64,000 nucleotides of DNA, taken from Bondarzewia mesenterica. Lineage: Eukaryota > Basidiomycota > Agaricomycetes > Russulales > Bondarzewiaceae. Below the pieces are notes generated by a model. The model was not told the DNA's origin, ran no database searches, and saw only the letters and a list, made by a program, of their open reading frames with translations. The stretch lies in assembly GCA_004802705.1 (NCBI GenBank), contig SGPL01000120.1, positions 1-64,000 on the forward strand, written 5' to 3'. Each line of letters begins with the position of its first letter. Within the stretch, counting starts at the first letter, position 1. Shown one piece after another: positions 44,150 to 56,179 of this stretch. The position numbers and the translations under genes were made by a program.

Positions 44150-45663
44150 ATGACCAAAACTAAGGGCGGATATCCTTTCTGGTAGGTTCTGACCAGGTCG
44201 AAGGTGCGAGAAAAATTTTGAACTTACCGTCTTGACAGGTTTGGAGGTTAGCTTGAGGTGATTCTGTGACAATGTCAACATACTTCTGAACCGGGTTTCT
44301 CTTTTTGATATGGCGAAGGGGTGGCAGCATCTTGTATGTTTTCATTGCTCGAAGAATAAACGCAAGAGCTGACTTTCTCTACCTCAAAGTGGCGGCATGT
44401 TGCACACATCCATTAGATCTTACGAAAGTGTATGTCTTGATCATTGTCAACAATTTTCATCTGATTCATTTGTCACATTTGAAGTCGAATGCAGACTACG
44501 AAGACTCTGGCTGGTACTACTAAACCGTCGGCCATTGCAATGATACGTGCGACCATCGCCGAGTCAGGCATCCGCAATCTGTATACCGGACTTACCGCAT
44601 CCATCCTCCGGCAAATGACATACTCCCTTGTACGCTTGGGAAGCTATGAAAAAATGAAGTATCATATGTCGCAAGATGGAAGACCGTCGTCAGGCAAATT
44701 ATTGCTGGCAGCCATGGCAGCTGGTGGGCTTGGAGGCGTGGCAGGTAATCCTACTGGTGAGCTTAAACAACCTCTGCTGGTTTCACGCATACTCAACAAA
44801 ATTTCAGACGTATTATTGGTCCGGATGACAAGCGACAGTATGCAACATCCAGAAAAGCGTTACAATTACCCAAACGCTCTGACCGGTCTTATCAGCCTTA
44901 TTCGGAGTGAGGGCATTCGCGGCCTTACTAAGGGACTTGGAACAAATACCGTAAGTCGTCATGTCGTCTCAAAACGTCTTGAACAGACTGCTCTAAGATT
45001 AACCGTAGGTAAGAGCTGTGGTAATGAACGTACGTACAGTTTTGTCTCTGCACTCTAGCTGTAGCTGACACCTCGCAGGGCTCACAAGTCGGCTCGTAAG
45101 TATACTCGCAGTCGTAAGAAGCTGCCACTCGCATACTGACTATGGCATCTCACAGTTACGATTTCTTCAAGTCTTACCTGCTGATTCACCCTCTACCAAT
45201 TATCAACCACCAGTTGCACGATAACTTGTTGCTTCATGTCATAGCAAGCTGCGCGGCAGGGACAGTCGCAACTAGTAAGCTATTTTTCAGTAAAACTTCC
45301 CGCTCAGTTTCCATCTCATGCGTTCTCAGCTGTCTCTGCTCCTGTTGATGTAATTCGGTCGCGGGTCATGTCTCAGGTCGGTCACTGTTATTACTCTTTC
45401 TTGACAAAGTGATCAATTTGAGCGCCGCAGAGAGATCATGCCAAACCTTTCGATGTCCTTCGACATTCTTTGCACGAGGAAGGCCCTCGTTTCCTTTTCA
45501 AAGGGTGGACGCCTGCGTTCGCACGACTGGCACCGAATACCGTATTCCTGTTTGTTTTCCTCGAGGCAAGTGTCCGACCTTTGTGACCGGCCACCACTTG
45601 TTGATTATGTTTTCCTTCGCTCAGCAACTCAGGAAGGGCTGGGATGTCCTCACCACGCGGTGA
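44150..45663 (+). CDS. DIC1: Mitochondrial dicarboxylate carrier
   Basis: Inner-membrane carrier (SLC25 family) exchanging malate/succinate for phosphate. Exons: 44150-44181, 44239-44246, 44390-44429, 44485-44756, 44808-44950, 45009-45029, 45079-45095, 45156-45274, 45330-45376, 45431-45565, 45625-45663, giving 290 residues, the usual length. The three carrier signatures are present: HPLDLTKVRMQT, GNPTDVLLVRMTSD and SAPVDVIRSRVM. The N-terminus YPFWFGGVAACCTHPLDLTK matches DIC proteins. Six amphipathic membrane helices are expected. Exon 2 is only 8 nt (encoding parts of W-F-G-V) and is fixed by phase on both sides. The last intron (45566-45624) starts GCAAGT, a GC-AG intron. Divergent from SUB2. 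Confidence 0.9.
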
Positions 45664-46300
45664 CCTCCGTGTTTGAACGCTGTGCCTCATTCCTAGACCC
45701 ATAGAGCAATAGATTTCCCTTCATTTTCCATAACATTTACAGTTATCTATGCTATATATCAATGACGGGATGCATATCCACGCGGAGTCTTTGTGCATAT
45801 TGCCTATACCTATTAATGCATGTTTCGGGGGTCATGCTTATCGTCGTCGACTAGTTGAATTAAAATGATTTAACAGGCTGCTATTTTCTCAATTTACCTG
45901 ATAAACGACGTTCACGAGGGCAAGGTTGATCGTTGGCCAACCAAAGAACTTGAATTGCCTTTAGCTTTACAAGAACATCGCTGGCTCTCTGTACTAGTCA
46001 AATTTGCCTAATGTATTTGGGCGGTGGGTACAACCAGGTACAACCTTCTCATTAACTGATATCATCCTCGATTGGCAAAGAGAATTCGGATGCTTACATG
46101 TATTTGCCCTTCAAATACTGATTCAATCACTGATTCGCCAGCTACATCGCCTACTGAAATGAAGGAGCGTTGATTCTATGGTCACCGGCACTGATCTAGT
46201 GTAGTATGATACATGGAGGTTTAGCACGCAACATCGGTTGACTTCAAGATCGAGATGGGTGAGACCCTACAAGGCTGTAAAACATCGAAACACCATCACC
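45664..46300. other. Convergent intergenic region, nothing recognised
   Basis: 637 AT-rich bases between the ends of DIC1 (+) and the unknown gene (-). No open frame with family features was found, and no RNA gene was recognised by eye. Confidence 0.45.
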
Positions 46301-46937
46301 TCATCGATGGGAAGGGACGTCAGATGCAGTTAACAGGTTCGCGGCTACAGCTGAACTCTCTTGGTTCTGACTGTTACGGTTGAAAAGTGTCTTGATTGCC
46401 TTTGTCGTTTGATCAGCCAGCTGATTCTCCTGAGGTGGCTCTGTAACGTCTGAAGCTAACAAGGGTAGAGCTCCCACTCCTGTTATACGGAGGAGTTCCG
46501 ATAGATCGTGCAAGCTCTGCTTCAAAGTAGCGAGGCTCGCTGTTACCGTATCAAAAGCGAGCTCTCATCTACAAGGGCTACACACTCACCTACGGTCTGA
46601 GTCGGGTTTGTGTGAGCCTGATATGCCCTTTCACTAGGAAAAAATGCTATAGCAACTGTATGCAGTGCATAATCTGGTAAATTCGCACTCACATACCATC
46701 AAGCGCATCACGCGCCAGAGACTGTACATGTCTCAGGTGTGCTTGGGCAACCTTGATGTTTTCTTTGAAAAGTTCGGGAGAGTTCGGGTCGAGGTTGGTG
46801 TCAGGCATAAGCTGCGAGGGATACATTTGGCCTGGAAATGACACGTCCGGATATACCCCATGTAGCGGATAGAAATTTGGTCGTGGTTGATCCTGAAATT
46901 GTAATGACTCGGGTTGACTGGCAGTAGATGGGGTCAT
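46301..46937 (-). CDS. Unknown small helical protein
   Basis: Not recognised. Three exons in phase, 46693-46937, 46590-46633 and 46301-46539, give 175 residues. The N-terminal 60 residues are Pro/Gln/Tyr-rich and probably disordered. A helical part follows, FKENIKVAQAHLRHVQSLAR, continued as DALDGIERAYQAHTNPTQTV. A second amphipathic helix is SLATLKQSLHDLSELLRITG. The end is Gln/Asn/Ser-rich. The arrangement of a disordered arm and two helices resembles small subunits of nuclear complexes, but no family can be named. Short upstream frames (47151-46990) look spliceable but cannot be joined in frame, so the start at 46937 was kept. Divergent from VPS28. Confidence 0.5.
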
Positions 46938-47223
46938 ATTGAATCACTAACATAAAAAGAACTTCAGCCATGTTTTGAGCGCAATATTTGATGCTCCAAC
47001 ACTTACCACTTCTCTTTTCCGACCGTTTTTTAGGGAGCGGTGTCGTGATTGCCTTGCTGTCGGATGGGTATGTACTTAAAGCTAGAGATCTCAGATCCCG
47101 GACTGACGATCTTACATAATTATTTCCGGGGACTCTGCTGCACATCGTCATAATGTGCTAGAACGTGCATTGACTAGCTGCTACGCGCAAGCACTTGGTG
47201 TACTCCGTCCGATACCTTCTCTC

Positions 47224-48168
47224 ATGTCTGCGCTTCTCTCTCTGGATGAAGAAGTGCGTCTTTACACTACCAACTCCGAGCGCGAGAAATATGAGTCTCT
47301 CGCAACACTTTATGGGATCATCGTAGCGCTCGACTACCTCGAGCGTGCATATGTCCGTGACTCGGTCACTGCAGTCGAGTGCGTCTTTCTGCACTTATCT
47401 CCATTACCTGTGGCTAAGGTTCTGAAACAAAGAGATACTCCCCAGCATGCACGCGCTTGTTGTCTCAGTGCAAGACGACGCTCAGGCTAGTCGGGGAGGA
47501 CGTACCGAGTATCGAACAATTCATGAGTCGGTACCGGGTGAGTTTCGACTGCTGTTGTAATGGCTGATGTTATTGATGTAAATTTTGCATGGCTTGAATA
47601 ATTTTAGATGGATCATCCGGCTGCGTTGCATAGACTCCAAGTCGGTGTGCCCGCAACAGTCGAACATTCAAGTGAAGCCGGGCCAGAGACTGGCAAATGG
47701 GTTGCAGAGACCACTCAGGTGCTCCTCGTCACTTTCTTCTACCTCAGATCTAAACAATTGATGAGCGTCTTGAACATAACTTTCAGAGTTTTATTACTTT
47801 CATGGATGCTCTCAAACTGCGTTTGCGCGCTAAAGATCAGCTACACCCCATCCTGCAGGAATTGGTGACCGGTTACGCACGATTCAAGGGAAGCAAGGAT
47901 TGGGAGGGTCGGAGCAAAATGGTTGGGTGGTATGCACATCGTGACTTTGTGTTATCCCAATTACTGAGGTCACCTCGCAGGCTGATTACCTTGAACGGGA
48001 TGAAGGCTTCCGAGGAGATCACAGAGGAACAATCACGGCAGGTGCGTTTTGCTGTGCTGCATATTTTCTGCCAGGGTTATATAACTTGGAATATAGCTTC
48101 TTTTCGATGTTGATCATGCGTACGCAGAATTCTTCAGGAGTCTCAGTGGGAAAAATGAACCTGCATGA
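47224..48168 (+). CDS. VPS28: ESCRT-I subunit VPS28
   Basis: Cytosolic ESCRT-I subunit that bridges to ESCRT-II for sorting ubiquitinated cargo into multivesicular bodies. Exons: 47224-47378, 47435-47537, 47608-47718, 47787-47929, 47981-48041, 48097-48168, giving 214 residues. N-terminal core: DEEVRLYTTNSEREKYESLA, then LDYLERAYVRDSVTAVEYSP and ACTRLLSQCKTTLRL. C-terminal four-helix domain: SFITFMDALKLRLRAKDQLH, then GWLITLNGMKASEEITEEQS and LLFDVDHAYAEFFRSLSG. The ATG at 47224 aligns with the family start region; an upstream open frame has no ATG. The gene is ordinary in length and structure. Confidence 0.93.
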
Positions 48169-48527
48169 TATTGCACCGTCTTATCATCCATTTGTATTCT
48201 CTACGATGTATAATCATACTCCATATACTTTGGTAATCTACATTTTCTAAAACTTTTCCTTTTTTTCTGTGATGAGGGCATGCACCCAAATTCACGTCGA
48301 TTGCGGCGGACCCCAGACACTTCGACCGCACGTATACACCAATACAGAGAGCATCGTTGCACAAGATCATTTTTCTCTGGTCGCGCTCGTGTCGAGCTGT
48401 GTCGAGCTTCTGTCAGTCACTATTTCGATTCCGAATCCGTTTTCGTCTCCAAATACACGCTTCAGTATTCTGCCGGATATAGTTTTTGTCGACCTAAGGG
48501 CTCCGCCATAATTGTTTTTGCTTGACT
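48169..48527. promoter_or_regulatory. Intergenic: ROK1 promoter region
   Basis: 359 bases between VPS28 and ROK1, both on the + strand. No distinct motif or gene was seen. Confidence 0.4.
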
Positions 48528-50734
48528 ATGGAAGCTTTTCGTTTGCTTTCCCGAGGAGGGGTTCAATTCGACAAGCATAGATTCAGAAGTGACGTCGACC
48601 TCTTCAATGTGAGTGATGCTCATTTCGCTCTGCATGCATCGACTCAGCTGGTTGTGCAGGCTAAAAAGGGTAAGAAGGCAGAAGGCAAAGACGTCGCGAA
48701 ACCTGCGCAGGGGGAGATCCCAGCCGACCTAGACTTCTTCAAATACGCGAAGGGCGGCCCTAGTAAACGGAAGACGCGAGGTCAATCTGAGAAGGAGGAA
48801 GCGTCAAACGTGAAGAGGAGGAAAGTGAGCGAGGAAAGCCAGGATGAGCAAGACGACGAGGAGAACGGGGATGTAGAAACTCAGAACAAGGGCTCTGCTT
48901 CTACGCAACAGAGACATCGGGTCGCAACGAAGGGATCAAATGTGCCCGCTCATGCGGAGACATTTGCAGAGCTTAACAAACGATATCGCATACCCTCTCA
49001 CCTTATGGCGAACTTGGAGCAGTACGGATACCAGCATCCGACTGGTATACAGTCGTACGGGTGTCCAATCCTTCTCGAGGTGAGTGCGCCAATGGTTCAT
49101 TTATCACCTCTTAGTGACCCATTTTCGTCAGTCTCGCGACCTTGCTGCTATATCTCCCACAGGTACGGGCAAAACTTTGTCCTATCTTCTTCCTGTCATG
49201 GCCAATCTTGGTGCGCCCATCTCCAGTTTGAAAACTGAAGGTGGTAAGGGCGTGCGAGCAGTCATTCTCGCTCCGACTCGCGAGCTGGCGCATCAGATTT
49301 ATAACGAATGCTTGAAACTCGCGCAGGGGCGTAAGTGGCGAATCGTCTTGTTCAGCAAGGCCACGGCCGCTACTATTGCAGATAAAAGTGTACGAGACAA
49401 CGTAGGTGAGTGAAAATCAAGAGCATCCATGGCCGTTTGATCCTGAATCTGTTTGGTAAAAGATATCATTATTAGCACTCCTCTGAGGCTTGTTGCCAGC
49501 CTTCAATCAGGAAACCTCGAATTGAGCAAGTAAGTCTCGTCATCTTCACAGGGAGGCGGTAGCTGAAAGCATGACTTAGTGTTCAACACCTGATTCTAGA
49601 TGAGGCGGACCGAATGCTCGACGCAGAGTTTATCTCGCAAGTGCAAGAAGTCGCCGCGTCTTGTACGCATGAAAATATGCAGAAGGCGGTGTTCAGTGCT
49701 ACTCTTCCTGCAAATGCGGAAAAGGTGGCGATGGATATGCTCCGCAACCCCGTACGCGTAGTTGTCGGTCTCAAGTGCGTATCACATCATCGTTCCCGTT
49801 GACAGTTTCACATGTATCACATTGTAATACACAGGGATACGCCTTTGCCTCTCATATCACAATCCCTCACATACGTTGCCGACGATCCATCAAAACTGCC
49901 TACTCTTCTTTCCTATCTTTCTCAACCGTATAACCCGCCTGTTCTTATATTCACATCATCCCCAGCCGCGCGCAGCGTCTCTTGCGGAGGAGCTGGTGCT
50001 AAACTCCGTGCCAAATGTTGACTGTTTGCATGCTGGGATGAGCAAGAAGGAACGTGAGGATGCCGTAAGCCGGATGCGGCGAGGAGAGAGCTGGGTCATG
50101 GTCAGTACTGAGGTTATGGCACGCGGCATGGATTTCAAAGGCGTGAGGGAGGTCATCAACTACGACTTTCCACAGAGCGTACAAAGCTATGTACATAGGA
50201 TCGGTAGGTCTTGAGCGCCGCAGAGATTACGTATATCGGCGGCTGATGATCGTTGGACAGGTCGTACAGGAAGAGCGGGCCGAGAGGGAAAAGCGATCAC
50301 GTACTTCACGAACGATGACGCACCATACCTGAAAACGTATCTCAATCATCGAGTCCCCGTTTCTTGCCTTTTCTAATTATTTTTTTGCTCCGCAGAATTG
50401 CGAATGTCCTCCTTCAATCAGGGTCTTCGGTACCAGAATGGATACTGAAGCTCCCAAAACCATCGAAGCTGAAGCGCAGGGATATGGGAAAAATTGGCCG
50501 TCCCGAGGCAGTTAATCCGGCGCGGAGGATGGGTCGTAGTGAGGCCATGAAGAAACGGTATATAAACTTCGTGGTGGTGCTTCGGATTTCGGATTGTATA
50601 GGACTGACGCATCCCCTGTATCTCATCACAGGGACATGATCGCTGGCAGCAAGAGACGGAAAGAAAAGGCGGGACATAAAGGTACGGGATTGGGCGATGA
50701 AGGCGATAACATGCGAAGGGATGATTCTTCTTGA
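48528..50734 (+). CDS. ROK1: DEAD-box RNA helicase ROK1/DDX52 (one frame break)
   Basis: Nucleolar helicase needed for 18S rRNA processing and release of snR30. Exons: 48528-49079, 49132-49405, 49463-49529, 49580-49774, 49835-50203, 50261-50336, 50396-50557, 50632-50734. The start [19 protein letters not shown], a Lys/Glu-rich nuclear stretch, the motif [29 protein letters not shown] and [13 protein letters not shown] define the family. The C-terminus [14 protein letters not shown] and [15 protein letters not shown] is ROK1-like. Exon 5 carries a frameshift: FTSSP is in one frame and [12 protein letters not shown] in the next, around a CG-rich tract at 49966-49973. Its length (369) is wrong by one base or short by two. 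An in-frame 39-nt stretch, 48609-48647, has perfect intron ends and may be spliced optionally. Confidence 0.92.
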
Positions 50735-51693
50735 GAAATTTAATATGATCGTGTGTGGCATCGGCATCTGCCCGTACATATCTACTGATGTTCATCAGAT
50801 TTCGGAAAGCCTAGACGATCTCCCGACTGTGGCAAGTTCGTAGCCCTCGCGATTACAGTTAATATAGTTCATCTCCATTGTCAGAAAAACTCGCTCAAAT
50901 CAAGAAACTCGACCGTAGGAGTACAGTACGGTAAAGACCACGCAGGATGAGGGTGTTCACCGCACTATTATGGGGAAAACATGGCTTTCATGGTGGAGAA
51001 CAACGCGACGTCACGGGGCCGAGTGCTGCGATGCGTGCTTCGACGGAAGTAAATCGTATTGTACTGATTGCATGTGTCAACAAAATCGAGATCGCCTCGT
51101 TCAGACATGCTCATCGAATTCAGCTGAGATATTCAATGCTGCCCCAGATTTTGTTTCACCAACCCAATTGCGTTCTCAATGTTCTCAGCGCTCTGGCGGT
51201 TGGTGGCATGAGGCTGGCGACCGCATAAGGGCCAGACTTCAGCGCTTCAGCTTCAGCTTCCTGTTGAGTGGTGGAAGATCATTCGCCGAGTTGCCAAATA
51301 CGAGTACAATCTTGTTCTTTCGGATCTTGGCTCTTCGTGTCGCGGTCCTTGAAGGTTTTAAACCCAGTGGACTTAACTTGAATCGGACTTGTAATTTTCT
51401 ATCCCAGACAGCGGAACATGAATCGGATGCAAAAGGTTGACTTTCCGCTTTTCTGGTTTCCAGATAGGGAAGCTTTGGCAGCTGCCTCGCGGCGGCCTTG
51501 AGGTGATCAAGGACGTTTCTCCAGCTGTGTGCCAAAAAAAGGTAGCACCTGACGGGACTCTGTATGAAACGCTCATAAGGAACGCTAGAATGCAAGATAT
51601 GGTCCAAGCACAGACCGTTCTCAAGCGGACTTCGCTTACTTCAACAACCTTTCTCCTGCAAACACTTTCTTCACTTGTTTACTGTGCTTCACC
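50735..51693. promoter_or_regulatory. Intergenic: long upstream region of the HMG-box gene
   Basis: 959 bases, the longest gene-free stretch in the window. Open frames on both strands (for example 51239-51607 minus) have no recognisable features. It probably holds the regulatory region of the transcription-factor gene downstream. Confidence 0.45.
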
Positions 51694-53106
51694 ATGCCAG
51701 CTGCTCGCAATGTTCGCAGGTCTCACCGACTGCGCAAGCGGCCGCAGAACGGTGCGTGTCGTCGCGTCGCCTTTGTTGACGCTTGTGGGCCCACCTTCGT
51801 TCTTACTCACTTGCCTCCTTTGGATGTACAGGTATCGGAGTCGACGGGTCTAAACCCAGCAACTTGGACTCCCACTCGGACCAGGATCCGACCTCAGGCT
51901 CGACCATCGACACTACACCCACTTCGACGCATGGTCCCGACTCAAAGCCGACCATATTTACCACTGACTTCGCGAAAGAAGTCATCAAGTCTTGCCCACC
52001 GCTTTATGCACTCGTATCTGGAAATGCCCATGAGTTTCAGACCCACGGTCGGAAGAAGCGCCACTTGAAGGAGGGCCACATCCCTCGTCCCCCGAACGCG
52101 TTTTTGATTTTTCGGTCTCATCTCTGCTCGCGGAAGGTCACGAGAAAGGTTGAGCACGAGCACAGTCACATCAGTCGCATCGGAGGTCACTGTTGGCGCG
52201 GTCTCACGGAACCCAAGCGGGAACCGTACAAGCAGATGGCCAAGGAGGCCCAACGTCTTCATGCCGCATTGTTCCCTCATTATAAGTACGCCCCAGTATG
52301 GAAGAGGACGAAGTCGACGAAACGGAAGGTCCGCCGTAACGGTGAGGAGAAGGAGGAGCGGTGCAAGACGGTGGCTTCTTTGGTCGTGAGCGGTGTGGAG
52401 GGCAGAGACCTTGAAATGGAGGTTAAGAGGTTGAAATTTCCAGGGACTGGGAGGCGCCATACTCGGCAGAGCTCTCGCACTACGCACCGTCGCTCTTCCA
52501 GCACTATCGCATCCCCAGAAGCCACGCAGGTGCAGGAGGGTCAGATTGCCGCGATGCTGCCTTCCGACTCACCGTCGACTGTTTCTGACCATTCCTTGCC
52601 CGCCACTCCCATCTTGCCCACCGTCAACGTTCCCCAGGCTGGGGAAGAAGCTTGCGCTCTGACATGCACTAACTCACCTGATACCACTGTGTCAGTCTAC
52701 GGGGTGAGCTCATGCGACTTGATGTTTCAACGCGTTCACGCTGACGTTATTCCACGAGAAGGATGATGAATTTGATCCCGAGATCCAACCCCCCCACCTC
52801 GTCGTCGCAGACTACGAGAATGAGCAGACTCTGTCCTCCCGCGAAGCACTGATGGCGGGAAACATAACCCTGTTTGCTCTAAACAATCTGGAAACAGATG
52901 ACTCCCCCTACCTTCCCAATCTTGCCTTGTCAGAGGCTTTCCTCCCCACATCCACGTCGGCGAACTCACTTTCTGTGCTTTCCAGCAGCTCAGACATGGC
53001 CTCACCGTGTAGTTATCTACAGAAGACCTCTTCTGAGGACGCTACCATGGATGCTGACGACATTGATTTTACTGACCAGTACATCAACTATGACCAAGCT
53101 CTGTGA
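51694..53106 (+). CDS. HMG-box (MATA_HMG/Ste11-like) transcription factor
   Basis: DNA-binding regulator of the fungal HMG group that includes pheromone-response and mating factors. Exons: 51694-51751, 51832-52703, 52762-53106, giving 424 residues. The HMG box spans about residues 102-170: HIPRPPNAFLIFRSHLCS, ISRIGGHCWRGLTEPKREPY and QMAKEAQRLHAALFPHYKYA. The RPPNAFxxFR start and the W-x-x-L-x-x-x-x-K-x-P-Y core are diagnostic. The N-terminal arm is Arg-rich. A basic patch (KRTKSTKRKVRRNG) follows the box, and the rest is Ser/Thr/Pro-rich with an acidic end (ATMDADDIDFTDQY) that could activate transcription. Specific orthology (for example a pheromone response factor) cannot be assigned from the sequence alone. 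Confidence 0.85.
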
Positions 53107-53530
53107 ATACCCTCATCATCTTCCACATCTCCATAGCCTCAACATCATCTTGCACTCGATTTTCCCTCTTGTGTTATCTCCAAATTGCCTGCACGTCTGT
53201 ATCTCTCGCTTCCTAACATCTCAACCGCCCCCATTACCGCCCACATACCCTTCATATGTAATTGTTACGCTTAAGCGTCACCTTTCTGTTGCATATACTA
53301 CGGGCTTTATTGTATGTCAGACTGGAACTGTACACTTCAGACTCCACAATATTGTCCTTGACGTGTCTTTCTGCAATACATCCATCGTCGGTTATGACTG
53401 TGTATCTGTACGGGGCTGACCCCGCGAGTGCAAGTACCGGCGTAGCACACACCACCGAGGGACTGCCGTGGTCCAATTTTTCGATGTCCTACGTGCACAA
53501 AGGCATACGTCAAAGTAATGGGCGGCAAAT
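53107..53530. other. Convergent 3' region, nothing recognised
   Basis: 3' flanks of the HMG-box gene (+) and CCA1 (-). Short open frames show no family pattern. Confidence 0.45.
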
Positions 53531-55814
53531 TCATCGTTTGGATTTTTTAGCTGCAGTTTCCTGGACATCGCCCTTCCCCCGTTTACCACCAGCACCTGTT
53601 TTATCGTCTTCAACGACGAGTCTTCCCGCAGCACGCTCCGACTTCAGCCACTCAGCGCATTGCTCCTTCGTCCCGTCCGGGTGATCCAGCTGCCACTCAA
53701 TCACTTTCGCGAGCGCTCGACCAGTCCACTGTCCCATCTTGGCTGCACCGACAGTCTCGAGGACAGCGCGTCCCTGACTCGTGATTCAGACTCAGTCAAC
53801 ACAGGGCTTCACATTGAAGAAAAGTAAGAACTCACATCGAGAATAGGTTTTGCATCGACCGTCCTGTCCAGGCCGAGCTCCTCGACGCGGCTCACAAAAT
53901 CATTATATATCTGTATGCACTTTGCGGCCGCATCCACTGTGTGACTTGAGGTCGTAATCGCCCTCAGAGTACAAGAGAAGCCGCGTACCGTCAAAATCAT
54001 CCTTTTTGATGTCATAGAGCGGAACAAGTTCCTGCACAAGCGCGAATAGAAGTGACGATGTCCAGTGCGAATCCATGAGAGGATTGTGCACCGCAGGATC
54101 TCGCAGCATCAATCCTAGAAACGGACACGATAAATACAAGTATTGTCTTAGGGGCCGTCAAGTAACACACATGTTGTGCTGGAACACACGTACCAATGGC
54201 GACGCGTTCGCTCGGCGTTGTCAACTTATTGCTGCCTACTTCCGGCGACTTCAGTATGTTAGCTGCAGCGAAAAGCGCAGGAATTCCGTCAAGATAGTGA
54301 TTCTTCGTCCCAATCTTCAAGCCCTCTCTGATTGCCGCTTCCACGGCAGGCCGAACTTTTTTCTTGTGGTCCATATACGTGATAGCTCGGTATGGTGTGA
54401 GCGCACAGGCCAAATGTAGACGAGCGAGGACTGCAGCAGAGAGCTGTAAAGTCAAAAGAGGGTGGAGATCAGGATGCTTAAAAGCGGCGCGAGTTGGATT
54501 GATGAAAGTCTGGAGGATGGTAGCAGCAGCGACTGAGGTTGAAGTGACTGCTGGTCGTGAGGACAACGTAGACGCTATAGATGGCGAGATATGGAATATT
54601 GTCGAGAATAATGACAAGGACTCTATGAGCTGGAGGGAACGAAGGGGGTCGTGGCCTAACGCGCAAGCATGTTTGAGACGGCGATTGCACTGTTTCTATA
54701 TCCACACTTACCTGACATCATTTTATCCATCTCCTCTCCGACTCGCTCCCGAGTAATTTTTTGTGCAAGAGCTGTCTATCGGCAGTGGTCAGATGAATCG
54801 AGCAATATTTCATGAATCACATAAGATCACCTGGATTTCAGGATCGCGAGCACATTCCTCCAGTTCGTGTACCATCCCGAACCCAAACCTACTCGCGAAT
54901 CGAACGCAGCGGATTACCCGCAAAGGGTCATCGAGAAAGGTCTGCTTTGGAGGTAAGGGCGTTCTGATAATACCATTCTTCAGGTCGTCCAAACCCTAGG
55001 ATAGGTATTAACATTAACAAAGCGGGAACCGACCGGGCGGCTGCTAACCTTTTCACAATGATCTTCTACCAAACGAGTATGCACATTGTAGAAAAGGGAA
55101 TTGATGGTGGTGTCTCTACGAAGAGCATCCTGCAGTGGCGTTCCAAATGTCTAGGGGAATAATTGAGTCTATTTAGTAATTCGGGGAGCAGACGTGAAGT
55201 CCGCACCACTTTAGTGGGGATACGACTGCCTTCCGCATACTCTTCATCTCTCAAATTAACAAAGTCCAACTCGATTCCAAGGATAACCGTCTTCGCTGTT
55301 TCTAAGTGCTTCGACTGGTCAGGATTGCCCTTCACTTTCGACACGGCCTTGACCGGGATGTGTTTCAGCTCGCTGGCGAACTCGTTGAACTCGAGCGCGA
55401 ATGCATATCCCATCATGTCGGTGAGCGCGATATCCATATCATTGCTGTCTGACCCTAGCAGCTAATTCAGATGAGTTAGTTCAAATGGGAGGGTATTTGC
55501 CTGCATGGACTCGGGAGTGGGGGATGCCAATGTCTGAAAATGAAGTAGATGTTGACCTTGTCCCGCACCCAGCCACCAGCAATCCTGCACGAGGTATTAA
55601 TGCCCTTCTCTTCTGACAAATGTTTGGTACACTCGTCCAGAAGTGTGCATAGCTGCTCTTCTACTTCTGTTAGCTTGATCTCCATCTTCTCCAGCACTGG
55701 AGTTCGAACGGAAGAAATGGTTTGGAAAGACACAAAGCGCGACATCGAGGGGAGAATTTTGACTCGGTTTCGAGAGCTATGTTTGATAATTCTCAAAACA
55801 CGAGTCAGAAGCAT
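53531..55814 (-). CDS. CCA1: CCA-adding tRNA nucleotidyltransferase
   Basis: Adds or repairs the 3' CCA of nuclear and mitochondrial tRNAs. Exons: 55557-55814, 55207-55461, 55049-55150, 54831-54995, 54712-54775, 54194-54655, 53989-54114, 53836-53936, 53531-53773, giving 591 residues. Class II signature: RIAGGWVRDK, then SDSNDMDIAL with the metal-binding Asp pair, ALRRDTTINSLFYN and DDPLRVIRCVRFASRFGF. The basic, Arg/Ser-rich N-terminus (VLRIIKHSSRNRVKI) could be a mitochondrial presequence, with MSRF or MEIK downstream as alternative starts, as in yeast CCA1. The helical C-terminal half ends in WTGRALAKVIEWQLDHPDGT and a Lys-rich tail. The intron 53937-53988 resolves an apparent frame jump. 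Divergent from the MFS gene. Confidence 0.92.
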
Positions 55815-56179
55815 CTACTCAAGCACATATATGATGTACAGCAAGATCTTGGTTGAGACGCAGTGAGTCAGAGTGAGTCCCGCCGCGTCGACACTCGATG
55901 TGGTATCCCTATTTTGGCACTTATTGATAACACGTGCGCGTGCACATATAAGGTTAATCGTTAGCGCTCCGAGCGCTCCGACTCGTCGTCGACGCGGAGC
56001 TTTCATGCATGGTCCTAATAGCTAGTTTGATGTTCTTCGGGTCAAGGTGTGGGTGCGCATGCTAGAAGGTATATGATCGGTTCTTCCGTCATCATTCATC
56101 CGACTGGCACTTTGCATGGTATTAAAGGTTTCACTCAACAGACATGCTTGTTACCCCTTCACTGCGTGCATGTACCGTT
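55815..56179. promoter_or_regulatory. Divergent promoter CCA1 / MFS transporter
   Basis: 365 bases separate the two starts. Contains a small tandem of GCGCTCCGA near 55965-55981. No gene was recognised. Confidence 0.4.

Noticed and set aside
46940..47151. Upstream exons for the unknown 175-residue gene (MTMCSRVPGNNY..., TPLPKKRSEKRS)
   Set aside because: Good-looking splice sites exist, but no combination keeps frame into MTPSTASQ; a TGA precedes that ATG.
51239..51607. 122-codon minus-strand frame upstream of the HMG-box gene
   Set aside because: No recognisable features, and it overlaps plus-strand open frames of similar length; probably chance in a promoter region.
53937..53988. Apparent frameshift in CCA1 between KKDDFD and VDAAAK
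   Set aside because: A normal 52-nt intron (GTACGC...CACACAG) resolves it in the right phase.
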